The notes below the pieces were generated by a model. It saw only the letters and a program-made list of their open reading frames with translations, was not told the origin of the DNA and ran no database searches. This document shows, piece after piece, positions 1 through 5,277 of a stretch of 5,696 nt of DNA (its first letter is position 1; each line of letters starts with the position of its first letter). The stretch is from Oceanospirillales bacterium (GTDB lineage Bacteria > Pseudomonadota > Gammaproteobacteria > Xanthomonadales > SZUA-36): positions 1 to 5,696 of the forward strand of contig QIKG01000112.1 in assembly GCA_003232965.1 (NCBI GenBank), in the 5' to 3' direction. A program made the translations under genes and the position numbers.

Positions 1-250
1 TAGCCGGGTCACGACCATATACCGACTTAAGCCGTCTTACCGTGTGACCACCCGGTGCATCGAGAGATTTTGGAGAACCTGGATACTGAACGTCAGCTTC
101 ATATTCCAATGGCTGTACCTCAGCTTTTAGGTCCCGCTCTGTAGCGCTACAAATTGCAGATACAAGCGCTTTGCTGGCCAACCCGCGGGAAATAAGGTAG
201 CCATTGCGTTGATAAAATGCGACTTGTTCTTCAGTAAAACCCGAAATCAT
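1..250 (-). CDS. Phytanoyl-CoA dioxygenase (PhyH) family protein, N-terminal part only
   Basis: The reading frame is open from an ATG at 250-248 to the window edge, giving 83 codons; the C-terminal part lies outside the window. The start of the protein (MISGFTEEQVAFYQRNGYLI) is the usual opening of PhyH-family proteins, an acidic helix followed by a 'NGYLI' strand. Residues around 50-83 contain 'LEYEADVQYPG' and 'GGHTVRRLKSVYGRDP', which I recognise from bacterial members. The family consists of Fe(II)- and 2-oxoglutarate-dependent oxygenases that hydroxylate small molecules, often in the cytoplasm. The HxD...H iron ligands would lie beyond the edge, so activity cannot be judged and the substrate is unknown. 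The start is fixed by GGGAGAG 8 bases upstream. The gene begins 5 bases after the cyclophilin stop, so the two are almost certainly cotranscribed. Family call fairly sure, substrate not. Confidence 0.82.
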   Translation of the reverse strand, partial: MISGFTEEQVAFYQRNGYLISRGLASKALVSAICSATERDLKAEVQPLEYEADVQYPGSPKSLDAPGGHTVRRLKSVYGRDPA

Positions 251-255
251 TCGAA

Positions 256-879
256 TTACTCTCCCGCAGGAACCAGAAATGCTTTATATAAATACACCGG
301 CTTAACCGGAACATTCTCAAAGCCAGTACCTTCATCGGTGTGGGTGTGGGTTTCGACCATGGCTATTTTATCGATAATTTCCTCACCCTCAATCACCAAG
401 CCAAAGACTGCATAGCCCCAGCGTTTCGGACTAGGGTTTAACTTGTCGTTATCTACAAGGTTAAAATAAAACTGAGAATGTGCAGTATGTGGAGGATTCT
501 CACGCGCCATAGCGATGGTATAGCTGTCGTTACCCAAGCCATTTCCAGACTCATTAATAATCACATTATGCAGGGGTCCGCGTTCTTCTAGTTTTTCATT
601 ATATCCGCCGCCCTGAACCACAAACTCAGGCATTACCCGATGGAAAATTGTGCCGTTATAAAAACCTTCGGTAACATAGCGGAGAAAATTATTTGCGGTT
701 TCCGGCGCACGCCCCCGATTCAACTCCACTTTTATGACCCCAGCACTAGTTTTCAACACAACCACCGGAAAAAGGTTTTCCGCTGCGACTTCAGGCACTT
801 CATATTTTGCAGCTTTAAGCTGTAGAGCCGTTAGCAAAAGTAATACCAGCAGTAATAACCAGCCTAATTTTTTATTCAT
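256..879 (-). CDS. Cyclophilin-type peptidyl-prolyl cis-trans isomerase, exported
   Basis: This 207-residue protein catalyses cis-trans isomerisation of X-Pro peptide bonds and probably helps fold exported proteins. Residues 1-24 are an export signal: MNKK, then a run of leucines and valines, ending in LKAAK. The -3/-1 pattern is poor, so it may remain as a membrane anchor instead of being cleaved. The cyclophilin domain spans about 39-205. FHRVMPEFVVQGGG at 79-92 holds the catalytic Arg81, HSQFYFNL at 134-141 holds the conserved Gln136 and Phe139, and WGYAVFG at 154-160 is the usual core strand. Length is close to that of E. coli PpiA. An odd detail is the HTHT run near the C-terminus, in a loop before the final strand. 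The ATG has AAGAGGAA 5 bases upstream. The gene is first in a leftward pair with a PhyH-family gene and diverges from a hydrolase gene. Family certain; periplasmic location likely. Confidence 0.93.
   Translation of the reverse strand: MNKKLGWLLLLVLLLLTALQLKAAKYEVPEVAAENLFPVVVLKTSAGVIKVELNRGRAPETANNFLRYVTEGFYNGTIFHRVMPEFVVQGGGYNEKLEERGPLHNVIINESGNGLGNDSYTIAMARENPPHTAHSQFYFNLVDNDKLNPSPKRWGYAVFGLVIEGEEIIDKIAMVETHTHTDEGTGFENVPVKPVYLYKAFLVPAGE
259..265 (-). promoter_or_regulatory. Ribosome binding site of the PhyH-family gene, inside the cyclophilin gene
   Basis: On the minus strand GGGAGAG lies 8 bases before the ATG at 250. It is built from the last sense codons of the cyclophilin gene (Gly-Glu, then TAA). 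This decides the PhyH start and suggests that translation of the two genes is coupled. Confidence 0.7.
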
Positions 880-884
880 AACGA

Positions 885-892
885 TTCCTCTT
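885..892 (-). promoter_or_regulatory. Ribosome binding site of the cyclophilin gene
   Basis: AAGAGGAA on the minus strand lies 5 bases before the ATG at 879-877. It supports this start over the methionines further inside the protein. Confidence 0.65.
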
Positions 893-921
893 AACTATCA
901 ACATTCCAATTACGCTATGAT
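891..921 (+). promoter_or_regulatory. Possible sigma-70 promoter for the hydrolase gene
   Basis: TTAACT (891-896), a 19-base spacer, then TATGAT (916-921). The -10 is good and the spacer long. The -10 overlaps the candidate -10 of the opposite-facing cyclophilin promoter almost completely (TATGATA read on both strands). The predicted leader before the ATG at 952 would be about 25 bases. Confidence 0.33.
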
Positions 922-945
922 AAACCCCATCGCCAAACATAAGAA
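917..945 (-). promoter_or_regulatory. Possible sigma-70 promoter for the cyclophilin operon
   Basis: Minus strand TTCTTA (945-940), a 17-base spacer, then TATCAT (922-917). The -10 element matches the consensus in 5 of 6 positions; the -35 is poor. It would start transcription about 30 bases before the cyclophilin ATG. Only 72 bases separate the two divergent genes, so some promoter must lie here, but this one is only the best of several weak candidates. Confidence 0.35.
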
Positions 946-951
946 CCCCCA

Positions 952-1914
952 ATGCAAACACTCTTTATCGTTTTAGCCATTATTCTCATGGCAGCACTGC
1001 TGCTATGGTTTGTATTTCCCGCGACCGCCAGTAGCTTAATCATTAACTCCGGCATACGCGCGCTGGGTTTCAGCCAACATCGAGCGCAAATTGGCGATGC
1101 TGAATTCCACTGGCTGGAATCATCTGGACAAGGACCGCCTCTGGTTATGTTGCACGGTCTTAATGGCGATGCGACTAACTGGATTATGATGGCTCCACAA
1201 CTTCGCGCTTACCGCCTTATTATTCCCGATATGCCGCCGTTTGGCGAAAGCCGTATTACCAACGATGGCGAAGCTGATTACTCTATTCATAGCCAGGCAG
1301 AAAGACTGGATGCCTTAATGCTGCATCTGGGTGTTGATAAATTCTATCTGGCAGGTAATTCCATGGGCGGCTATATTACCGGAGACTATGCCAGCAATCA
1401 TGCGGATAAAATCCTGGGCTTATTGTTGCTCTCTCCTGGTGCGGTGAAATCCGTATCTTTTGCGAGCTACTTTGATGCAGACCTTGAGGCAGGACTCAAT
1501 CCCCTGAGAGTTGAAAATCCGGAGGGAATGGAACGACTGATGGAGTTGTGCTTCAGCAAACAACCTTTTGTTCCCGCACCCCTAAAGCAAATGGCATATA
1601 AGCGCATGCTGAGTATCAATAAAGAGTGTGATATGATTTTTCATAACATGCTGTACGGAAACCCAGGCATTGAGGTCATGCTCGCCGACAGTCCGATACC
1701 AACCCTTATTTATTGGGGCAAAGAAGACAAAGTTCTCAACCCTGAGGGTGGCTCTGCCCTGCAAGAAGTCATGCAAAATGCTGAATTAATTATGCCGGAG
1801 AAAACCGGGCATGTGCCGATGTTGGAATATCCTAAAGTTACCGGCAATGCTATGGCAGCATTTATTAGCAAGCAGGAAGCAAAATTACATTCTGAAACGG
1901 AAAATAGCAGCTAG
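952..1914 (+). CDS. Alpha/beta hydrolase with N-terminal membrane anchor (lipase/esterase-like)
   Basis: A 320-residue serine hydrolase of the alpha/beta fold. Residues 3-23 form one hydrophobic segment without a clear cleavage site, so the enzyme is probably anchored in the inner membrane. The oxyanion region is LHGLNGDATNW (67-77). The nucleophile elbow is GNSMGG, with Ser137, and the strand after it begins a typical cap region of about 165-245. The acid is Asp259 in WGKEDKV and the base is His287 in TGHVPMLEYP, so the triad is complete. Overall it resembles single-span lipase/esterase proteins such as the Moraxella Lip1 group, but that is recollection of motifs, not a search; the substrate is unknown. 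No good Shine-Dalgarno sequence precedes the ATG, and the next Met (residue 13) would cut the anchor and has none either. It is a single gene diverging from the cyclophilin operon, and its stop overlaps that of the convergent ribbon-helix-helix gene. Confidence 0.9.
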   Translation: MQTLFIVLAIILMAALLLWFVFPATASSLIINSGIRALGFSQHRAQIGDAEFHWLESSGQGPPLVMLHGLNGDATNWIMMAPQLRAYRLIIPDMPPFGESRITNDGEADYSIHSQAERLDALMLHLGVDKFYLAGNSMGGYITGDYASNHADKILGLLLLSPGAVKSVSFASYFDADLEAGLNPLRVENPEGMERLMELCFSKQPFVPAPLKQMAYKRMLSINKECDMIFHNMLYGNPGIEVMLADSPIPTLIYWGKEDKVLNPEGGSALQEVMQNAELIMPEKTGHVPMLEYPKVTGNAMAAFISKQEAKLHSETENSS

Positions 1915-2081
1915 GATTTCGAGTCACCTTTTTTAGGCAGTCGGCCGGATTTCCGCAATGCTTCACGCAAATGAAATTCTATTTGGGCATTAATTGAGCG
2001 GAGGTCATCCTCCGCCCAATGCTTCATTGCCAGCCAAATATCTTCATTTAAGCGCAGTGGTATTGCCTTGCGTTTGGACAT
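1911..2081 (-). CDS. Small Arc-like ribbon-helix-helix DNA-binding protein
   Basis: A 56-residue basic protein read from ATG 2081-2079 to TAG 1913-1911. Residues 5-12 (KAIPLRLN) form the basic beta strand that in ribbon-helix-helix proteins pairs in a dimer and enters the major groove. Residues 13-25 (EDIWLAMKHWAED) make helix A, the turn is about DLRSIN (26-31), and helix B follows (NAQIEFHLREALRKSG, 31-46). The 'DDLRSINAQIEFHLREALR' segment is typical of small Arc-like proteins that I recall beside SPFH genes in Proteobacteria. Such proteins act as dimeric repressors, often of their own operon. No toxin gene is adjacent, so an antitoxin role is unsupported. It lies 25 bases after the SPFH gene on the same strand, with no clear ribosome site, so translation may depend on readthrough from SPFH. 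Its stop overlaps the convergent hydrolase stop. Confidence 0.85.
   Translation of the reverse strand: MSKRKAIPLRLNEDIWLAMKHWAEDDLRSINAQIEFHLREALRKSGRLPKKGDSKS
1998..2015. repeat. Perfect 7-bp inverted repeat inside the ribbon-helix-helix gene
   Basis: GCGGAGG (1998-2004), loop TCAT, CCTCCGC (2009-2015): a GC-rich hairpin on either strand. No T-run follows on either strand, so it is not a standard intrinsic terminator. It lies 84 bases past the hydrolase stop and might still slow or protect the 3' end of that transcript. It codes for the turn region of the ribbon-helix-helix protein. Confidence 0.5.
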
Positions 2082-2106
2082 TAGTTATAAAGCGAACCCG
2101 AATTGA

Positions 2107-2946
2107 TCACCGGGCGTTTTCTTCGCCACAAAGAACCACTAGTAAATTACTCACCATGGCCGCTTTTCTTTCCTCGTCAAGATCAACCACATCCAAAGAT
2201 TTCAACTCATCCAGCGCCATTTTCACCATACCTACCGCACCTTCAACAATGGTACTGCGGGCCGCAACAATCGCTTGTGCCTGTTGGCGTTTAAGCATAG
2301 CCGAGGCAATTTCCTGAGCATAGGCCAGGTGTGAGATTCGCGATTCTATGACCTCTACTCCGGCTTTTTGCAGGCGATCCTGAACTTCAATCTTTAGGAA
2401 CTCGGCAATTTCAGCGGGGCTGGATCTTAACGCAATTTCTTCTCCCTGATGTGCTTCATACGGGTGGGCAGATGCCATATTACGCAATGCAGCTTCAGTT
2501 TGTATGCGCACAAAAGACTCGTAGTCATCAACTTCAAATATCGCTTCAGCAGAATCTATAACCCGCCAAACAACTACAGAGGCTATTTCAATCGGATTAC
2601 CCACACTGTCATTCACTTTCAAGGCACTGGATTCAAAGTTTCGCACCCGGGTACTCACTGCTGTTTTAGACAAGAAAGGATTAGCCCAGCGCAAACCGGC
2701 ATCCTTTGCAGTGCCTGCGTACTGCCCGAACAACTGTAATACTTTAGATTCATTCGGATGCACCATAAAGAAACCCGCCCAACAAACCAATACCACCAAC
2801 AGCAACACCATGAAAGCTACCATCAGTAACATACTACCGGCTTTGCCAAAAGCAATTATGGCCCCAAACGAGCCAATGGTTAGAACAAAAAGCACCAACA
2901 ACATGGGGTATCCCGACATCGCTTTTCTATCAATTTCAGTAATCAT
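2107..2946 (-). CDS. SPFH/Band 7 domain membrane protein
   Basis: A 279-residue member of the stomatin/prohibitin/flotillin/HflK-C superfamily, whose members assemble into large ring or cage complexes in the membrane and often control proteases or membrane domains. Two hydrophobic segments (about 14-33 and 39-60) form an N-terminal hairpin or pair of spans. The SPFH domain follows at about 61-235: HPNESKVLQLFGQYAGT (63-79), GLRWANPF (84-91), then the strand region NPIEIASVVVWRV. The helical tail (about 205-265) contains YAQEIASAMLKRQQAQAIVAAR, the alanine-rich, Q-rich stretch that usually forms the coiled coil. It lacks the long tail of flotillins and the NfeD partner. The start is set by AAGGAGAG 4 bases upstream. 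It is first in a leftward pair with a ribbon-helix-helix gene and diverges from a lipoprotein operon. Superfamily call is strong, role unknown. Confidence 0.92.
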   Translation of the reverse strand: MITEIDRKAMSGYPMLLVLFVLTIGSFGAIIAFGKAGSMLLMVAFMVLLLVVLVCWAGFFMVHPNESKVLQLFGQYAGTAKDAGLRWANPFLSKTAVSTRVRNFESSALKVNDSVGNPIEIASVVVWRVIDSAEAIFEVDDYESFVRIQTEAALRNMASAHPYEAHQGEEIALRSSPAEIAEFLKIEVQDRLQKAGVEVIESRISHLAYAQEIASAMLKRQQAQAIVAARSTIVEGAVGMVKMALDELKSLDVVDLDEERKAAMVSNLLVVLCGEENAR

Positions 2947-2950
2947 TTAT

Positions 2951-2958
2951 CTCTCCTT
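2951..2958 (-). promoter_or_regulatory. Strong ribosome binding site of the SPFH gene
   Basis: Minus strand AAGGAGAG, a near-perfect Shine-Dalgarno sequence, lies 4 bases before the ATG at 2946-2944. It fixes the start ahead of Met10. Confidence 0.8.
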
Positions 2959-2970
2959 ATTATTTAGTTG

Positions 2971-2996
2971 ACGGTTATCAGCACACTGATGACCGT
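2971..2996. repeat. 11-bp inverted repeat in the SPFH leader (operator or RNA hairpin)
   Basis: ACGGTTATCAG (2971-2981), loop CACA, CTGATGACCGT (2986-2996). Ten of eleven positions pair as Watson-Crick. The eleventh is a T.G wobble on the plus strand and an A.C mismatch on the minus strand. It lies 12 bases upstream of the SPFH ribosome site and downstream of the proposed SPFH promoter. It could therefore be a protein-binding dyad or a leader hairpin. There is no T-run, so it is not an obvious terminator. Confidence 0.55.
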
Positions 2997-3042
2997 TTGG
3001 AATAAATAACAATGCAAAAATTCATTGTGATATCTATTTGAT

Positions 3043-3071
3043 ATCATATTACAGAAGAGCCAGAACTGCAA
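3043..3071 (-). promoter_or_regulatory. Probable sigma-70 promoter for the SPFH operon
   Basis: Minus strand TTGCAG (3071-3066), a 17-base spacer, then TATGAT (3048-3043). The -10 matches 5 of 6 consensus positions and the -35 matches 3 of 6. Transcription would start near 3036, giving a leader of about 90 bases that includes the inverted repeat at 2971-2996. A GATATC site overlaps the -10 and a second lies just past the start point. Confidence 0.5.
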
Positions 3072-3089
3072 ACAGTGCCAAAGGTCATA

Positions 3090-3118
3090 TTGATATCGGC
3101 ACTGGCGTAAACTACAAT
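3090..3118 (+). promoter_or_regulatory. Probable sigma-70 promoter for the lipoprotein-DUF885 operon
   Basis: TTGATA (3090-3095), a 17-base spacer, then TACAAT (3113-3118): 10 of 12 positions match the sigma-70 consensus at the ideal spacing, the best promoter in the window. Transcription would begin near 3125, about 80 bases before the first ATG. GATATC sites overlap the -35 and the expected start point, so a bound protein would probably block polymerase. Confidence 0.6.
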
Positions 3119-3206
3119 TGATATCTGGTCGATAAATTTCCAATACATGCCCTATATACACTCGGCTGATAAAAAATCAGAAATGAAACCTAGGAATTAA
3201 ACCAAT

Positions 3207-3398
3207 ATGAAACCATCAAAATCTCTTTACCAATTACTTGCCTTGCTTGCAATTACCTTTGCCTTAGGTGCTTGTGCAACAACTACCGAGGATGATCTCG
3301 TCATCATCCCCACTAATTCAACAGAAAATGTCCCAACACTCGCAGAAGGTTTAAAACTTGAAGATAGTTCTAGCGAGAAAGATAACGATGAAGGCTAA
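3207..3398 (+). CDS. Small outer-membrane-type lipoprotein, partial paralogue of the next gene's N-terminus
   Basis: A 63-residue protein with a lipoprotein signal: MKPSK, a hydrophobic stretch at 7-20, and lipobox LGAC with Cys23 as the lipidated residue. Residue +2 is Ala, not Asp, so by the E. coli Lol rule it goes to the outer membrane. The mature chain is only 41 residues. Its first part (CATT, LVIIP, VPTLAEGLKL) matches the same region of the DUF885 lipoprotein encoded next, 15 identities in 33 aligned positions with one gap. It ends in an acidic, serine-rich tail. No catalytic domain is present, so it may be a remnant of a duplicated gene or a small partner sharing a sorting or docking segment. 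A modest AGGA lies 11 bases before the ATG. It overlaps the next gene by 11 bases, which argues for coupled translation and against an accidental frame. I know of no named family for it. Confidence 0.8.
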   Translation: MKPSKSLYQLLALLAITFALGACATTTEDDLVIIPTNSTENVPTLAEGLKLEDSSSEKDNDEG

Positions 3399-5268
3399 GG
3401 TTTTACTGCAAATAATCGTAATAATTTACGGTATTAGTCTTACCGCCTGCGCGACAACTAGCTCGAATGAAGCGTTGGTTGTTGTTCCGGAGTCGCAAAC
3501 TGGTGACATTCCAACGCTCGCGCAGGCACTAAGACTAAGCGAGAGTCCCGCACCCGACTCTGAAAGCACGCAAGCAAATCCTGAATTGGCTCAAATGTTC
3601 CAGCAATATTTTGATGAAGGCCTAGCCTTAAACCCCATTAGTGGTACTTTCCTGGGGCTACGACAATACAATTCAAAATGGACCAATCACCTCAGTTCCG
3701 AGCACCGCCAGTTGATGCATGATTACCATCAGGGCTGGTTAGACAAACTCAATGCCTTCGAGCGTGAGAATCTAAACAATACAGACCTTGTCAGCCTTCA
3801 GGTACTAAGCTACCAACTGCATGAAGCCCTTGAAGGCGAACAATACCCGGCATTTATGTTACCAATTTCACAGTTTTACTCGTTGCCAAATTTCCTTGCG
3901 CAACTAGGTTCCGGCATGAGTGTGCAGCCTTTCAATAACCTTGATGACTACAACAACTGGCAGTTGAGAGCAGATGGTATTCCGGTGATTTTTGACCAAG
4001 CCATCGCTAATATGCGCGAAGGCATAGCCACTGGCGTGGTTCAGCCACGGGTGATAATGGAAAAAGTGCTGCCGCAGTTATCAGCCCATATTGTGGATGA
4101 ATATACCGACAGCCTGTTCTGGAAACCGGTAATAAATATACCCGATGACATCCCCATTGATGATATTAGCCATATACAAGCAGAATACCGGAAAATGATT
4201 ACTGCTGAAATCATTCCTGCTTATGCTCGCCTGCATGATTTTATTCGTGATGAATACCTGCCTGCTAGCCGCGACAGCATTGGCTGGACGGCACTGCCTG
4301 ATGGCACTGACTGGTATAACTTTCATGTTCGCAGCCATACCACAACTGATATGGGTGCTGATGAAATTCATCAATTCGGTCTTAATGAAGTAGCTAGAAT
4401 TACAGCCGAAATGATAACGGTTAAAGAAAGCGTTAACTTTGAGGGCGACCTGCCAGCCTTCTTTACATTTTTACAGGAAGACGAGCAATTCTACTTTGAC
4501 AACGAAGAGGATTTACTGCAAGGCTATCGTGATCTCCAGGCAGTTATAAATGCCCGTCTGCCTAAGCTCTTTGATATTACCCCGAAAGCCGACTATGAAG
4601 TTCGTGCAATTGAAGCCTTCCGCGCCGAATCTGCTGCGGGTGCCTCCTACACACCCGGCACCGCTGACGGATCAAGGTCAGGAATTTTTTATGTCAATAC
4701 TTTCAATCTCAAAGCCCAGCCTAAATTCATTATGGAAACGCTTTCCATACATGAAGCATCCCCAGGACATCATTTCCAAACCTCTATCCAGCAAGAAATT
4801 ACCGGCATGCCCATGTTCCGGCGTTTTGGCGGGTTTACCGCATTTTCCGAAGGTTGGGCACTTTACGCAGAATCTCTGGGTAAGGAATTGGGAATGTTTA
4901 GCGACCCGTATCAATATTATGGCCGCCTGAGTGATGAAATGCTGCGGGCCATGCGTTTGGTGGTCGACACCGGCATGCACGCCCAAGGCTGGTCGCGCGA
5001 GCAAGCCATTGAATACATGCTGACTCACTCCACCATGGCAGAATCCGATGTCATCGCTGAAGTGGAGCGCTATATTGCTATCCCGGGCCAGGCATTAGCC
5101 TATAAAGTCGGGCAACGAAGTATTTCCAGATTGCGAGATTATGGAGAAAAACAACTGGGTGCAAATTTTGATATTCGAGTCTTTCATCGGCTGGTATTAA
5201 CCGGTGGGGCTGTGCCACTAGATGTACTCAACCAACAGGTACAGGTCTGGATTGATTCACAACAATAA
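3388..5268 (+). CDS. DUF885 family lipoprotein, putative zinc metallopeptidase
   Basis: With the ATG at 3388 the protein has 626 residues. It starts with a lipoprotein signal: MKAK, hydrophobic residues 5-18 and lipobox LTAC with Cys21, then Ala at +2, suggesting the outer membrane. A linker of about 45 residues carries LVVVP and IPTLAQALRL, shared with the small lipoprotein upstream. The DUF885 domain runs from about 65 to the end, the normal family length. The signature HEASPGHH (455-462) is followed by EGWALYAE (488-495); His455, His461 and Glu488 are the likely metal ligands and Glu456 the likely catalytic base, by analogy with HExxH-type enzymes. The ATG is preferred over a TTG at 3358, which would put ten residues, four of them charged, before the signal peptide. 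The start lies inside the end of the small lipoprotein gene, with weak GAGAAAG upstream. A methyltransferase-like gene follows after 9 bases. Family secure; peptidase activity and substrate inferred. Confidence 0.92.
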   Translation: MKAKVLLQIIVIIYGISLTACATTSSNEALVVVPESQTGDIPTLAQALRLSESPAPDSESTQANPELAQMFQQYFDEGLALNPISGTFLGLRQYNSKWTNHLSSEHRQLMHDYHQGWLDKLNAFERENLNNTDLVSLQVLSYQLHEALEGEQYPAFMLPISQFYSLPNFLAQLGSGMSVQPFNNLDDYNNWQLRADGIPVIFDQAIANMREGIATGVVQPRVIMEKVLPQLSAHIVDEYTDSLFWKPVINIPDDIPIDDISHIQAEYRKMITAEIIPAYARLHDFIRDEYLPASRDSIGWTALPDGTDWYNFHVRSHTTTDMGADEIHQFGLNEVARITAEMITVKESVNFEGDLPAFFTFLQEDEQFYFDNEEDLLQGYRDLQAVINARLPKLFDITPKADYEVRAIEAFRAESAAGASYTPGTADGSRSGIFYVNTFNLKAQPKFIMETLSIHEASPGHHFQTSIQQEITGMPMFRRFGGFTAFSEGWALYAESLGKELGMFSDPYQYYGRLSDEMLRAMRLVVDTGMHAQGWSREQAIEYMLTHSTMAESDVIAEVERYIAIPGQALAYKVGQRSISRLRDYGEKQLGANFDIRVFHRLVLTGGAVPLDVLNQQVQVWIDSQQ

Positions 5269-5270
5269 GG
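5266..5270 (+). promoter_or_regulatory. Ribosome binding site of the methyltransferase-like gene, overlapping the DUF885 stop
   Basis: TAAGG combines the DUF885 stop codon with the Shine-Dalgarno core, 7 bases before the ATG at 5278. It supports that start and suggests translational coupling. Confidence 0.6.
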
Positions 5271-5277
5271 CTAGAAA

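Larger units (their letters stand above)
3029..3125. repeat. Cluster of four GATATC sites (consensus TTGATATC) in the divergent promoter region
   Basis: GATATC occurs at 3029-3034, 3040-3045, 3092-3097 and 3120-3125; I found no other copy when reading the window. The last three extend to TTGATATC in the same orientation, and the first reads TGTGATATC. The first two are 11 bases apart, one helical turn. The sites touch the -10 and likely start point of the leftward promoter, and the -35 and likely start point of the rightward promoter. This is the placement expected for repressor operators. The binding protein is unknown; the neighbouring ribbon-helix-helix protein is a candidate. Confidence 0.5.

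Noticed and set aside
734..976. Plus-strand open frame of 80 codons overlapping the cyclophilin and hydrolase starts
   Set aside because: It lies mostly antisense to the cyclophilin gene, shows no domain-like character, and runs through the divergent promoter gap.
1911..2081. Toxin-antitoxin antitoxin role for the ribbon-helix-helix protein
   Set aside because: No small toxin-like gene is adjacent; the neighbours are an SPFH protein on the same strand and a convergent hydrolase.
3166..3180. Short hairpin CTGAT-AAAAA-ATCAG in the lipoprotein leader
   Set aside because: Only five weak base pairs in an A-rich stretch; too little to call a regulatory structure or a terminator.
3183..3200. Five-codon upstream ORF (ATG...TAA) before the small lipoprotein, sharing ATGAAACC with the real start 24 bases downstream
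   Set aside because: It has no ribosome binding site and no attenuation-like content; an 8-base match in A-rich DNA can arise by chance.
3358..3387. TTG start that would add ten residues to the DUF885 lipoprotein
   Set aside because: It would place residues MKIVLARKIT ahead of a signal peptide that already has a standard MKAK start at the ATG at 3388.
4081..4374. Minus-strand open frame of 97 codons inside the DUF885 gene
   Set aside because: It is antisense to a conserved enzyme, has no ribosome site I could see and no recognisable protein features.
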